Part shown: positions 31,101 to 39,829 of the stretch, piece by piece
How the letters are laid out: each line of letters starts with the position of its first letter
How positions within the stretch are numbered: the first letter of the stretch is position 1
Assembly: GCA_944452925.2 (NCBI GenBank)
Contig: OX101812.2
Location: 54,456,534 to 54,520,533 of the forward strand
DNA: 64,000 nt
Source of the DNA: Chrysolina oricalcia
Taxonomy: Eukaryota; Arthropoda; Insecta; Coleoptera; Chrysomelidae
Direction of reading: 5' to 3'
Program-made: the position numbers and the translations under genes
Notes under the pieces: model-generated
What the model saw: the letters and a program-made list of their open reading frames with translations, nothing else
Told to the model about the DNA's origin: nothing
Database searches by the model: none

Positions 31101-34100
31101 GTCGGACCTTCGACTTTAATTTCGGACGCCCGACTTAAATTTCGGACCCCTTACTTTAAAGTCAGACCCCGACTTTAATCTCGGACCCCGATTTTAATCT
31201 CGGACTCCGATTTTAATCTCGGACCCCGATTTTAATGTTGGACCCCCTACCTTAATGTCGGTCCCCCGACTTTAATCTCGGAACCCCGACTTTAGTCTCG
31301 GGATTCAACTGTGCTCTCAGATTCTAGAATTTTTACCAGGGAATCTCTTCATAAAGCTTTAGACACAAAATGAAACGTTTTTTCTCGTTTGCAACGGTTC
31401 GTTTGTTTGAATAGTATAAGTAATATAAAAATTAAGACTCTGTATTAGAAAGGTACATAGAAGCGGTTGCCACGGAGATGAAAAAAAATAAACATGCGGC
31501 ACTAGAAGTCAAAACGTTTCAAAAGAAACATGCAATTTAGAATACTCCTAGTAGAAATCGATTTTTAAAAGTATTGATTGCTGAAATGTATTATTAGAAT
31601 ATCGATATTCGTAGCTGAAATCTACCGAAATTTGGTACCTATATTAACTAGCAGGAAGATCACTTCATTAATGTGGGTTGATCAATTTTAGATGAAATTA
31701 TGGTATTATAGATGATTCCTTACATATAAGAATCTGATGCAGTAGCAGAATAATTACTTAAACTGGGAAAAGACCGTTCATTTAAAAAAAATAACGACAC
31801 AGCTGAGAGCAGGTAGGAGATATTCATTTCATTTCAACACTGGGAAGACAGTTCCAAATAGGAATAAATTGAGTTAGTCCATTTCAAGACAACGTCCGCC
31901 AGCCAGAATCATTGATAATTATTGTTATTTATGTATAAAAACCATACCAAGTTGTAAAGGATTCTGGCCAGAATTTCTATTTGAAAAATAATTAACGCAT
32001 TTATACTCTATTTTGACATATGTCAATTTGTTTGCACATTATCTGATTATCAGTTGTGAAAATTGCACTACTACAGAGTGTTCATTATATTATGGTATTT
32101 TTGGTGAAGTGAATTTGTTTTATTTGAGTGAATTGAATGAAATTGCCCTGAGATCGTTACACGTTCAGTATTGGTTAAAGGATAGGGACTTGATTTTATT
32201 AAAAATATGAACAGGATGTTCATAAAATCAGTTGTAGAATCACCTGCGACTGAAATACAAATTTTAGTCGCTATTTTCCATCGTTCAAGATAACCTCTTG
32301 GAAGGTATTCATGTTGAAAAGGGAAACATTCTCAATTGAAAATTGAAACAAAGATGACTCCTCTGGAAAGAACCTCCGATAAAAATTAAACAATTTTTTT
32401 GGATAATATTTAACAAAAAACAACTACTTCCCTAGCTAACGCCACGCTGGACATTGAATTACATCTGGTAGATATTGTATTATAATAATAATAGCCGCGT
32501 TTATGAGAAAGTATTATTATTATAACTTGAAAGAACAAATTTAAAAAAATTGTAATATCTAGTGGAAAACAACTACTTCGCTAGCTGAGGCCAAGCTGGA
32601 CATTGAACTACATCTGATAGATATTGTGAAAAGAACATAACTTGCAAATTTTCACTTTCAGATATTTTCTTTCAAGTTATATATGTTTTTTTCACAATAT
32701 CTATCAGATGTAGATCAATGTCCAGCGTGGGTTTTGCCGGGGAAGTAGTTGTTTTCTGTTAGATATTACAAAAAAAAGAGCCTAATTTTTATCGTAGGTT
32801 TTTTCCATTTTCAGAGGAGTAATTTTGTTTCAATTTTCAGTTCAGAATGTTTCTCTTTTCGATAATGTATCTATTATTGCATGGGACAAATAATTTGGTG
32901 TATCTAATTAACATATTTGTTTGAGGGCGCTTTAACGTTTCAAAAGCTCACTTCTATAGCGTTTAAATATATGGGGCATTCATACTTTGCTTCATTGCTA
33001 AACCATTTCACCACAAGTAAACTCATTATTGAAGGGCCCTGAATAAAGTTCGAAACGTCGGTCAGAAAATATTAGTCCCAACAAACTATCTGAACACATC
33101 AATGTAACTATCATCTTCCAGACTGAGATCCAGAGCCAGATATATATACAGGGTGATTTAGAATGAGACCAACAATCTCCATGTGCTGATTCTTTATATA
33201 AACATATGATATTTGTTGTTGTTTGTTCAAAATTTGTTCTTTCCGTCAACCGGCTGCACCCTTACGAGCAACCCTCAGAAGTCTCCGGGAAACGTGTGTG
33301 AGCTACGAGAGACCAGGCCCTTAACTTTTAATGTGTGATGCCCTTGGTTGACAAGCGAACGTTCGACCATCACTACCACCATTAACAGATGTTTTGATTC
33401 GCTTTTCGACTGAAATCCCGAGATTTAAAGTCGAACCCTCGTACCCCCGACTTTTTATCTCGGACCTCCGACTTTAATCTCGGATCCCCTATATATATTA
33501 CAAAATGCTCACCGAAGCCAAATTTAAATTTAATGAAAAACTGATAAGCAAACAAAAAACGGTTTGGAATTTAGTTGATCAAGATATTGGTACGACTAGG
33601 AAACACAAATATATTCACTTGAATTTGGACAGTAAATAATATACAGCTCCAGCCAGTTATTGCCATTATTTTTGGAGATTATTTTGCTAACATTACAGCA
33701 GAGAGCCTGCAATGTCACTTCGGTGATTCAATGTCGAAAGCTTGTAATGTTTCTTCAATGGTTGGAAACACATTTTACTTCATCACGGTGACCCATGGGG
33801 AAGTCATTACAGTCTTCAAAGATTTGGAAAATAAAAAATCACTGGTGCTGACAACATCTCTACAAAACTCCTAAAATCTGTTTGCACTTCTACAGCTGAA
33901 CGTCTGGCATATTTGATGAATTTTTCAATAACTTCCGATAAAGGACCCTGTACGGAAACATTTGGGAAATTGGCTGTCGGTAAAATTGGCTGATATTTTT
34001 TTATGTTAATATGGTATGAATGGTATTAGAAATATGTGTGAGTTTAAATGATTTTGTATATGTCGTTTATGACATATAGGTAAGCGGCCAAAGTTCGTAA

Positions 34101-36878
34101 AAACGTCGTACTTGGGTAGAATTGACAAAGAAAAAACTGTTTTCTTAGTGGAAATAAGACGAATTCAGGATGAAAATGTATTTATCGGAACACGTTAACA
34201 TGTTCAATTATAATTTTATGAATGATAGTACATTAGGTTGTAAAAAATCGTTTTTTAAGTTTTTTTTTTTTCATCACTATTTCAGAACCAATGAGTCATA
34301 TTTTGGTAGAACATCATAGTTTTAGTCTATCCTGGACGATAAAAACGTATTTTGTTTCGTGATAACTCTGTGTTTGAAATGCAATTTTTTTTAAATTTTG
34401 GATTATACCCCCCTATACTGAAAACAATTGACAGATCGTTGTTTACTACAAAAAATGTATTTATATATTTAAATACAGGGTGCGTTACATTTTTTTTTTG
34501 GTCATTTACAATGTTTTTATTGAATATCTCAAAAACTGTACCGTTAATTTGGATCTAATTTCACTCACACTATTTCGAAAATGTTGACTATTATATGTCA
34601 AAGTTTTGTCAACTTCGCATGTTTCGTTTCTGAGATATTCACGTTTCTTCTTGAAATTACCTAACGAATCACCCCCTGCAGTTAGGAAACACCCTGTGTT
34701 TGTACAGTGATTTTATATTATGTGTATGTCCTATTAGGCCAAGCTGTAGATGAAAATAAGAGGCTCTTTTCACACAAAATAAAAGACGCATACGGCAATA
34801 TATACTACTTTTTGTAGGATAGTTCGTAAATGAAAACCCCGGTTTTCGCTCCAGCAAAATCGCTTTGTGGAATTTTTTAAACAAGAAATGGTGAAAAAAA
34901 TTACGACTTTTTTGTTTTTCTTCGAATATCTGAAAAAGTATTGGAAGAATAGTTTTACAGTCTGGAGAACTATTGTAGAAAATTATAAAAACTACAAAAT
35001 GCTTTTTTATACGATCAGATCGGTGCATTTTTCACTGAGAAAATCCGGGAAAACCTTGAAAAAGAGACCATTTTTCAAAAATTCATAATTTTTATAAATC
35101 TGAAGCTGGACAAACTATATTGCGGAAACTGATAAACAATAACATGTGCGCAAGATGGTTTCTGTCTGATGTGTAGTGTTTTGTACAATCGCATTATAAA
35201 CAATTTAAGGGCTAATCTTTCTAAATGCGCCGATTTAAGGGAAATCATCTTATTCAAATTCTGTAAACGGCATTTAGAAGTAGAGATCAATATCTACAAT
35301 TTGTATGTTTTGGAATTTCACCTGAGAGGTGAGAAATGTGTTGAAAATGTCACTGGAAGTTACTCTAAATGCTTCAAAGTGCACCCAAAGTCGCCAGAAC
35401 TCAACTCGTATTAACAAATGACACAATATGTCATTGGTATTAACTTCAGTGCGACTTCGGACACACTTTCAAGCGTTTTGATCAACTTTCAGTGACATTT
35501 TCAACACATTTCCCACCTCAGGTGAAAATCCAAAATGTACAAATTGTGGATATTGATCTCTACTTCCAGATGCCGTTTACAGAATTGAATGCGACGTTTT
35601 CCCATCTTGCAAGATGTGGCCTTAAATTGTTTATAACGCGATTGTGCAAAAACTACACATCGGACAGAAAACATATTTTCGCTCTATTTTCACAAAATGA
35701 CATTTCTGGGAAAACGTCAACTTCGCGTTGAGATCTGAAAGCATCAAAGGCTACTTTGGTAAGTGGTTGTAGAAAAAGATTATTTCTTCAAATATCTCCA
35801 TCACTACCGAAAATGTAAACCTTATATTGGTTGAAAGTTGTGAAATTAAAATCAGTGGCATCGAAATGGAGGTTGAAGAATATAAAATTTCAAGAATTCG
35901 TATGAAATTTGTTCACGATAGAGTATTTTTCTGAAGACAAACTCCTATACATGGATAAAAGACAATTTTATGTTTTTCGGCTCAATCAGGTGTATAATAC
36001 ATATCAGAATGACACAAAGAAATTTGGATCAAATATCGATGAAATATTGAGTAATGATTTTTATCAAAAACAACTGCCGCTGCATATTTTCTCATACATG
36101 ACAGGGTAATCATTTATTTCTGCAATCAATTATACAGTGTTCCTTCACGTATCTCTTCTACTTCAGAAGCAGGCAATAGAGACTGGTAAAGGGGACCAGA
36201 GTTACGGACTGGGTGCTGTGAAACCAATTGGAATGCACAAAAAGCCCAAGAGGCGCTGAGATGCAGCTGGTGACAGGACCAGCACCCGAAAGGAAAAAAA
36301 TATATAAACAACTTGACTTGTCCAATACATTTTTGTCAATGGACCAAGAAAATATTATCATCACTAAATATTGGTTTTGAAGGAAAAGTAGGTACTCATT
36401 ACGGCTTCTTATTCCATTTTTGACTGAAGATATTATTAATAAAAATTGGTAAGATTCTGGGTATGTTCTATTCAAAATATTCTTACCTGACGCAAGTGTA
36501 CTTTTTATAAAGATTCATGGCTCTCGTGATCATATTCAAACCGTCTGACGGGAAAGCACCGGAAATCTCATATGGAATTACACCGTCTTTCCATCGATAA
36601 GCTTCGCCCACCAAACCGTTCCTGGTTTTGGCTGGGATGACAATGTCTCCTTCAAGATAATTTTCGTATTCCTCTGGATTCTGCTCGCTTGTTTCGTTCC
36701 AAGTTTCCAGCCTTTTTCCAGCTTCCGGATCTGGTTGTCTGTAGGCGTTTTCACCAAGGACTGGTATTTGTATAGCTAACCTATCCAGACTGTTATCGCC
36801 TTCTTCCACTGGAAAAGTTGTCAATAGGTTGGGTAGAATGAAGAAAAGGATTGAAAATGTAAGCACACAAAAAGCCAT
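18985..36878 (-). CDS. Astacin-family zinc metalloprotease, complete four-exon gene
   Basis: Exons 36878-36487, 30660-30419, 22043-21907 and 19197-18985 splice in phase to 327 residues. They encode a secreted protease: an N-terminal hydrophobic signal peptide (MAFCVLTFSILFFILPNLL), a propeptide (NPEEYENYLEGDIVIP), and the mature start after RNGLVGEAYRWKDGVIPYE. The zinc-binding signature is HELMHAAGFLHEQNR, followed by the Met-turn SVMHYSNTAF and the family ending GQRDGFSKGDITKINAMYNC. A 40-residue tail rich in T, S and N follows. Astacins cleave extracellular or gut proteins; the substrate cannot be told. All catalytic residues are present. Introns of 5.8, 8.4 and 2.7 kb are loaded with transposons but leave the exons intact. 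Confidence 0.93.
19500..20005 (+). mobile_element. Non-LTR retrotransposon RNase H fragment
   Basis: The plus strand encodes TGAMNSTPTAAMEIILNLPP (end of the RT thumb region), then after frameshifts IIGYTDRSKTDVGTEAGIYG and NTTVFQTETHAIRTC, an RNase H domain of LINEs with YTDxSK as the first catalytic block. It is degraded by stops and truncated. Confidence 0.75.
20190..20945 (+). mobile_element. Crypton-like (tyrosine recombinase) relic, N-terminal part
   Basis: The ORF from 20423 begins MSNSDNEMSATPPEIV and continues LPQKSKDRYEKAYQKFMEWS and ENVLLAYFNILTKTFKPSSL. This looks like the SAM-like core-binding domain of insect Crypton-type tyrosine recombinases. It ends in unrelated residues before a stop near 20737, so the catalytic domain is missing. 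Flanking DNA carries hairpins ACGCACAACTGTGCGT (twice, 20200-20240) and GTGCG/CGCAC motifs at 20840-20910, like other Crypton-type ends in this window. The same family recurs at 47015-47221. Confidence 0.6.
21907..22043 (-). CDS. Astacin exon 3: Met-turn region
   Basis: Acceptor TATTTTCAG ends at 22044 and the donor GTGAGC starts at 21906. It encodes EGNFNKAEKGTAQGYGVTYD and the SVMHY Met-turn with its conserved tyrosine. Confidence 0.93.
23085..23330 (+). repeat. Penelope-type terminal fragment with hammerhead-like core
   Basis: CGGAAGATGCCCACCCC, a short loop and GTGAGCGAAACGTCC (23210-23254) follow the pattern C-N-GA-A-GA, stem, GAAACGT seen at the other Penelope ends here. The sequence then runs on to GGTTTCCGGGCTTC on the minus side. 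The overlapping 92-codon ORF at 23032-23310 is probably chance. Confidence 0.45.
23419..23589 (-). repeat. Gypsy-type 3' LTR
   Basis: 171 bp, direct repeat of 26885-27055 with one clear mismatch (GATATGG versus GATTTGG). Confidence 0.9.
23641..25992 (-). CDS. Gypsy-type Pol, truncated before integrase core
   Basis: 783 residues from the first ATG, though the open frame extends upstream through a first zinc knuckle. Visible are a second knuckle (C14, C17, H22, C27), an aspartic protease (D70-T-A-S), a reverse transcriptase (YIDDIIVSG, catalytic 364-367) and an RNase H (AADASNSGIG near 511-520). An integrase zinc domain (HKGHPGQERM...CSSC) lies near the end. After that the frame stops. The next residues in another frame (RAKRLPSYLKDFELRRGDVG) look like the normal C-terminus of such Pols. 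The whole DDE core has therefore been deleted with a frameshift. Confidence 0.9.
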   Translation of the reverse strand: MHFAKNCTYQNHKCELCRKVGHKEGYCGRNKKRNYQRFNKSNIISQVNSIRERKYLQVTINGIQVNLQIDTASDITIISEETWIKLGKPQCFPTENVVKNASGQKLPLISEFTCNIVFNKQSYSGKCYVTPVKQLNLLGIDWISKFGLWDIPLNSICNVMSLSRNDMSLSITDNNVQSVLQLQKKFPDIFDDSLGLCKKMKVELHVSQETKPVFRSKRPVAYAALTQVEEELNRLQNLDIIAPVDYSEWAAPIVATKKANGSIRICGDYSTGLNDALQPHQFPLPTPDDIFSRLANSKIFSVIDLSDAFLQVEVHENSRKYLTINTHKGLYSYNRLPFGIKVAPTLFQQIIETMISGLEGTAAYIDDIIVSGRNAVEHQQNLLNVLQRIREFGFHLKIQKCKFNLPEIKYLGNIINQQGIQPDPARIEAVVHMPPPHDISTLRSYLGAINYYGKFVRNMHELRKPFDQLLKKNVKWKWSSECQQSFDKFKEILQSNLLLTHYNPELPIVVAADASNSGIGSCIFHKFQDGSMKAIYHASRSLTDTEKKYSQIEKEALALVFAAKKFHRMIYGRPVIFQSDHKPLLAIFGSKKGIPIHTANRRYALILKAYDFQIDYIKTEDFVHADILSRLINSDAIQDEEYIISSIRIEAEVLQVLNIAIDPLPVTHRMIQQGTSKCRTLQEIIEYVQNGAWPRNVKSNEELKSFYDRRENLSVVDGCLMFAERVVIPDIFKSRILYQLHKGHPGQERMKSLARSYVYWKNIDADIQDFVRKCSSCAEAAKS
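26066..26845 (-). CDS. Gypsy-type Gag
   Basis: About 259 residues from MSEQFQKTITEFIKAQQ; an earlier in-frame ATG at 26968 lies inside the LTR and was not used. A glutamine-rich N-terminal helix (QQVQAQLQQDQL) is followed by a capsid-like region (FEAWYQRYESLF, LLLRKLNTQVHQQY). The frame ends near the zinc-knuckle region, which is encoded in the Pol frame (CWYCGQMHFAKNC just upstream of 25992). Gag and Pol are therefore joined by a frameshift, programmed or mutational. Confidence 0.82.
   Translation of the reverse strand: MSEQFQKTITEFIKAQQVQAQLQQDQLVKNQQEFLLLLSQNFKSSEVLPKTAEVSEEFRMETLGNGITEFHYDPENNVTFEAWYQRYESLFIEDAQKLSDSAKVRLLLRKLNTQVHQQYINLILPKETKEINFKDTIDKLKEMFGKKTSIFNTRYQCMKLTKNCSEDFVAYAAKVNKFCEDFDIRKITADQFKCLIFVCGNDSDMRTKLLSKIDGKDSESLILQDLTSECQRILNLKHISKRNFSKEEIFISEEIALFQ
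26885..27055 (-). repeat. Gypsy-type 5' LTR
   Basis: 171 bp. The primer-binding site begins at the inner edge (minus strand GTGGCGACGAG). Confidence 0.9.
27103..28176 (+). CDS. Mariner-like transposase (DUF4817/IS630-type)
   Basis: A full-length 357-residue ORF. The N-terminal helix-turn-helix (residues 4-50, VYALEERIELVKLYYKN...) and a second one (about 86-106, SIRSLADASGVARSSIQ) would bind the transposon ends. The RNase H-like catalytic triad is D155 (CFSDEST), D250 (QQDRAPPHY) and D287 (WPARSPDHNP), with 36 residues between the last two; that is close to but not equal to the DD37D spacing. It ends in the family signature GGAHFEQLIN. No stop or frameshift is seen, so it could be functional. 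A broken relative lies at 42180-42660. The start was chosen at the ATG just before the HTH. Confidence 0.9.
   Translation: MVYALEERIELVKLYYKNDDCLRAAARIFNTRHPGKNASHTYVQTLIEKFERTGSVGNQKYHPERLIRNEAVEVAVLGHVAMDPTQSIRSLADASGVARSSIQRILKSHRFHPYKLKLVHELNEDDFDRRQQFCEELSERLRTNPNLLFNICFSDESTFFGNGNVNCDNCRYWSDTNPRLIREVHTQTPQKLNVWCGIFGKNIIGPHFIDDNLNGQMYLHLLENAIDPMITDIIENDGDYSEDNLHFQQDRAPPHYAVAVSNFLDERYTNHWIGRRGPIEWPARSPDHNPLDYFLWEHLKSKVFATPPESLEDLRGRIVNECGRITPEVLENVRNSFESRLYHCMEVGGAHFEQLIN
28927..29995 (-). mobile_element. LINE reverse transcriptase relic
   Basis: The minus strand begins near 29995 with GKKAPGFDNINTKIVKKMKS, passes through stop-ridden RT sequence, and ends with LSWARHIENIG, FKIRNSLPLKYLKSIIFSFA and SLQNKIIKCIFKLDY, the thumb region of CR1/Jockey-type LINEs. 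Many stops; dead. Confidence 0.75.
30060..30310 (-). mobile_element. SINE copy with tRNA-Ser-like head
   Basis: On the minus strand, from about 30303: CGTGGCC, GAGTGGTTAAAACGA (A-box), then GAAGGTTCAAAAACTAGCGA (B-box region) and GACTGC. This follows the order of a tRNA-Ser gene, with a short insertion after GGCC. Then comes GCTAGGAATCGC and the body GTAAAAAGGTAAGACCTCGT, which is shared with the copy at 43955-44172. The tail includes GAGCTGCCGTTCGTAA and GACGACAGCTGGT. It lies in astacin intron 2, 109 bp from exon 2. Confidence 0.65.
30419..30660 (-). CDS. Astacin exon 2: zinc-binding site
   Basis: Acceptor TTTTTTAG (minus strand, ending at 30661), donor GTAAGC (30418-30413). It encodes FRPKVSTDRDYISI, TGCWSSVGRTGG and the HExxHxxGFxHE motif with RFERDDYVTINWGNIQKG. 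Confidence 0.94.
30770..30856. repeat. Perfect 34-bp inverted repeat (hairpin)
   Basis: Arms 30770-30803 and 30823-30856 are exact reverse complements with a 19-nt spacer. The left arm starts GGATACACAATAAAACACTT. No ORF. It lies 110 bp upstream of astacin exon 2. Confidence 0.9.
31010..31318. repeat. Minisatellite, unit about 21 bp (CCCCGACTTTAATCTCGGA)
   Basis: Roughly 14 degenerate units built on CCCCGACTTTAATCTCGGA(C), with variants AAAGTCGGACC. The unit is itself partly palindromic (CGAnnTTTAAnnTCG). A short related stretch lies at 33410-33490. Confidence 0.85.
32205..32870. repeat. Foldback repeat family with inverted arms
   Basis: The unit 32205-32460 (GAACAGGATGTTCATAAAAT ... AACAACTACTTC, then GCTGGACATTGAATTACATC) is followed by a second AACAACTACTTC block at 32567. 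Its inverse at about 32690-32870 ends with sequence mirroring the first unit. A close copy lies at 46790-47110. There is no ORF. Confidence 0.65.
32925..33180 (+). repeat. Penelope-type terminal fragment
   Basis: TTGAAGGGCCCTGAATAAAG followed by TTCGAAACGTCGGTC (about 33032-33066) fits the GAA-stem-GAAACGTCG pattern of the other Penelope-type ends in this window. The U/C positions of the core are altered. No coding part is attached. Confidence 0.4.
33235..33380 (-). repeat. SINE-like copy with a divergent head
   Basis: The minus-strand end (CTTCTGAGGGTTGCTCGTAA, then GCAGCCGGTTGACGGAAAGA) matches the tail of the SINE at 43955-44172. Its upstream part (GTAGTGATGGTCGAACGTTC, CTTGTCAACC) is different from both other heads and only loosely tRNA-like. 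Confidence 0.4.
33500..33995 (+). mobile_element. LINE fragment (region upstream of reverse transcriptase)
   Basis: The plus strand encodes KTVWNLVDQDIG, then in shifted frames DYFANITAESLQ, VTHGEVITVFKDL, TGADNISTKLLKS and AERLAYLMNFSI. This is the segment just before and at the start of CR1/Jockey-type reverse transcriptases. It has stops and frameshifts. Confidence 0.7.
34476..34695. mobile_element. Small TIR MITE (CAGGGTG ends)
   Basis: About 220 bp with ends ACAGGGTGCGTTAC and AGGAAACACCCTGT, AT-flanked, and no ORF. The ends resemble the mariner-like elements of this window (CAGGGTG). Confidence 0.45.
35130..35690. repeat. Large palindrome, arms about 260 bp
   Basis: The left arm (ATCGCATTATAAACAATTTA, TTTCACCTGAGAGG, GTCACTGGAAGTTACTCTAA) is mirrored in the right arm (AACTTTCAGTGACATTTTCA, CCACCTCAGGTGAAAATCCA, TTGTTTATAACGCG). 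The centre near 35415 carries the CTTCAAAGTGC/CGACTTCGG hairpin also found at 15868-15962. Several chance ORFs cross it. Confidence 0.75.
36487..36878 (-). CDS. Astacin exon 1: signal peptide, propeptide, start of catalytic domain
   Basis: The ATG is at the right edge. The donor GTAAGA reads 36486 to 36481. The exon ends after KKYTCV plus two bases. The first in-frame ATG is directly followed by a signal-peptide-like stretch. Confidence 0.92.
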
Positions 36879-36879
36879 T

Positions 36880-37314
36880 TTCCCGTGTTTTTTCGATTGA
36901 ATTACGTTTCCGTACTAACAAACGCACCATTTTGTAGGTAGTTTAAATAGCGGAATTATGTATTCAGTACAGATTTGTCATAAATTATCATGCCTTCAAA
37001 AAGCTTTTTTTGTAATCTTAAATATCATGTAATTCCGTATTTAAATAAACTAATTTTAATGATACCGCGAAATTTTATTATCTTTAAACAGAAAAGACCC
37101 TTGAATTGACAATTTGTTGATTTGTTGAAAATTATATGCTGAAAGAAAGCACTTCAATTGTATTTCATTAGGCGAGTAAATGCAAAGATAAATATTCAAA
37201 TATTTTGATAGAACGTTAATCTACAGGGTGTTACTTTCGGTTGTGCCACACCTCTCAAATTCATTATTTATAAAATGCTGAGCACAACAATATTATCAGT
37301 TGGTATAAACATCC

Positions 37315-37345
<31 letters not shown>

Positions 37346-37690
37346 GCGTTTTTATGAGATGAAATATCTGTGCTGCGAAAGTTAGACAGAGTTAAATATG
37401 AGAACACGCATTTGTTCGATATAAAAATGGCTTTCAGCTAAATTGTTTAAACTTTTCAGTATGATATGTATGTCTTGATTCTATAATTGAAAGACAAGTA
37501 GGCCATTCAATAGAGGGTTTTTTTCCTAACAAAAATACTAGTTGTTAAACGACTGAGCCATCACATGAAAGACACTCCGTTATTTTCTGTTTTGACTTGT
37601 ACTCGCAACTGTCATTTATCAATTTGTTATAAACATTTAAATACAGCAATCTGGTTGCTATTCCCATATCCAGGGGTTTTTACCTGGCAC
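36880..37690. other. Upstream region of astacin gene
   Basis: No gene seen. It contains the candidate TATA box, a (TA)n microsatellite at about 37315-37341, a lone transposon-end motif ACAGGGTGTTAC near 37224, and a dispersed repeat at 37520-37690. That repeat recurs at 62490-62690 (CCATCACATGAAAGACA, AACTGTCATTTATCAATTTG). Confidence 0.55.
36940..36949 (-). promoter_or_regulatory. Candidate TATA box of astacin gene
   Basis: CTATTTAAAC on the minus strand lies about 65 bp before the ATG. A start site 25-30 bp downstream would give a 5' leader of about 40 nt. A short upstream ATG (AAAATGGTGCG) lies between them. Confidence 0.4.
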
Positions 37691-38745
37691 TAATCCAGTA
37701 AAAATGATTTCTGGCACACAAGCAGTTTTTGAGGAGTATTTTGAAAAAAAAAATTATTCTGCAAGCGAGCACCTATGGAAAGTGGGGAAAACTCCCGGAA
37801 AATCTCGAAAATTTGGTATTCCATCAATAACTTGGAAGAGCTTGAAAATTTCGATATAATGTATAGAAACAAACTTGTAGAGCGTGAAAATCTCCACAAA
37901 AAAAGTATCTACACATTTTCTCCAAAATGGCTTCCTATAAGAGATAATGAGCTATAATTGATATTTTCATATTTCCGCGCGAACAACTCGGGATTTCATA
38001 AGATTCACCCCGACGCTCGACTAAAATCTCTGAACGGTGTTTTGAAGGAAAATCCTTCAACATTTATCATATATATATATATATATATATAGCTGGCGGG
38101 TGTCAGCAGAAGTGTTTGTATTTGATATTCGAATGTGAAATAATCATCTTTACTAAATAAACAATGTAATTTTACAATTTTTTCACGTTTTCCTATCGAA
38201 TCAGCTCGACAGTCTGAGTTTGTTCAAAGACTCAGTAGACCAATTTATCTTGGTTCTAACTAAATCAAGTTTTTCTGTACCCGTTGTTTTTAAGTTCGCT
38301 CATTTTTCATGTTTTATGTCTTTACAATCGACGTAACTATATCAGAGTGAATATTTTTGAAAAAGCGTACTTGTGTTTTTATTGCCAATACTCTCCACTT
38401 TCAGAATATGTATCTAAAAACCTCTGATGACAAAGTTTTCATTCATCATTTCCTGTATTTCCCAAAACGCATCAAAATTCTTCTGATAAATCTCGCGAGT
38501 TTATCTTATCGACTATAGCTTTATAAATGTGAAAATCTGTAGTTGAGAATCTGCTCTTTCACGAGGTGTCTTTTATTTTTTTGTTTATCAGGCCAGTTTT
38601 ATTTTACGATTTTCCGAAATTCCCCAGGAATTTTCCCCACTTTCCATAGGTGCTCGCGTGCAGAACAATCTTTTTTCTCAAAGTACTCTTCAAAAACTGC
38701 CCGTGAACCAAAAATCATTTCTACTGGTTTTAGTGTTAGGTTTTA
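37690..38745. repeat. Palindromic element, arms about 260 bp
   Basis: 37700-37960 (GGAGTATTTTGAAAAAAAAA, GCACCTATGGAAAGTGGGGA) is mirrored by 38480-38730 (CCCCACTTTCCATAGGTGCT, CTCAAAGTACTCTTCAAAAA). The centre holds a second (TA)n run at about 38068-38090. No coding capacity. Confidence 0.7.
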
Positions 38746-38969
38746 GTTACATTTTTGTTACAGGGGCTAGATTATGCTCCAAAGAGAAATTGTAGAGAAT
38801 TAAAATACGAACAAAATTCACGACCCGATCGGATCATTGGTAATAGAGAGAAACTGGCGATATTCGAATGCCACTAACTAAACGTGCCAATCGCTGGGCA
38901 CATGGTGCACCTATTAAGATATATAATTGAAGATTTTCTAACGCTGAAAAGTACAGAATAAAATAGACT

Positions 38970-39390
38970 CAATGGCATGGGGGGTCAAGTGTCACATCGT
39001 TGAAAAGAGAATTCAATTCTCTTCACAACCATCTGAATATTTTTCAATTTTGTTGAGAAATTTTTTCTCAATATTGATTTATATGCCTTTCGAAATTTTC
39101 AAGTTGATCTGTCCCTAGCGCCATCTGTCGAGTAATTTCAATGTTTCTTCTCTCAAGAAGTAGTATCGATAATACCCTTCAAAATATTTTTGGTTTCATT
39201 ATTCCACAACAAACCTTTCAAATTTATCAAGGTATGAGTAGTTTTCAGATCCACATTTATTTTTGATATTTCGAATTTGGATTGTGAAAAAAATTTCAAC
39301 TGAATAAAAAAAAAAATTAGATGGTTGTAAAGAGAATTGAATTCTCTTTTCAACGATGTGACACTCGACCCCCCATGCCATTTAAAAATT
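38970..39390. repeat. Inverted-repeat element
   Basis: CAATGGCATGGGGGGTCAAG ... GAATTCAATTCTCTT (38972-39022) is mirrored at 39335-39384 (AAGAGAATTGAATTCTCTTT, CGACCCCCCATGCCATTT). The spacer is AT-rich. A 13-15 bp G run lies nearby at about 39524. Confidence 0.7.
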
Positions 39391-39829
39391 GAGAATTGAT
39401 GTGCCCCCCCGCGTCCCCTGTCGAGCAATCACCATATTTTTTATTTCAAAAAGTAGTATCGGTGAAACCCTCCAAACAGTTTTTTATTCATGTTTCTACG
39501 TCGAACCATTCGAAAGTTAACATGGGGGGGGGGGGGGACTAAAAAAAGCCGCACTGTATTATGGCTGCATTGTAAATCAATGACTTATTTATTAAGTTGT
39601 TTGTTGGTATTGGAAGTAACAAGTTGTTACTTTCCCTTATTAACATTGCACATTAATATATTCTTGTGCACAAGGTAATTTAGTATAAATAAGGACGTGA
39701 CGGTAAGTAGATTTTTCTCCTTATAGTATTCTACAAGAAACCCTTCGCCCAACACGACACATATGCCATATAGCTCGTAAAATAAAGATCATATTGAAGC
39801 TTGATATAATTTTTGTGAAAAAGAAAAAA

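Larger units (their letters stand above)
30661..36486. other. Astacin intron 1
   Basis: A 5.8-kb intron. It holds a perfect hairpin (30770-30856), a minisatellite (31010-31318), foldback repeats (32205-32870), a Penelope-type tail (about 32925-33090), a SINE-like piece (33235-33380), a LINE fragment (33500-33995), a TIR MITE (34476-34695) and a large palindrome (35130-35690). No gene was seen in 31320-32200, 33996-34470 or 35700-36480. The 66-codon ORF at 35909-36109 is unassigned. Confidence 0.65.

Noticed and set aside
31010..31318. A CRISPR-like array
   Set aside because: Units are contiguous without unique spacers and the setting is eukaryotic; it is a minisatellite.
34669..35028. A 119-codon minus-strand gene
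   Set aside because: It lies in repeat-rich intron DNA next to a MITE, with no motif or splice support.
36126..36475. Minus-strand ORFs in astacin intron 1 near exon 1
   Set aside because: No splice signals or domain; the astacin phases fit without them.
37315..37341. A replication origin or regulatory site at the TA repeat
   Set aside because: A plain (TA)n microsatellite needs no function; nothing else supports it.
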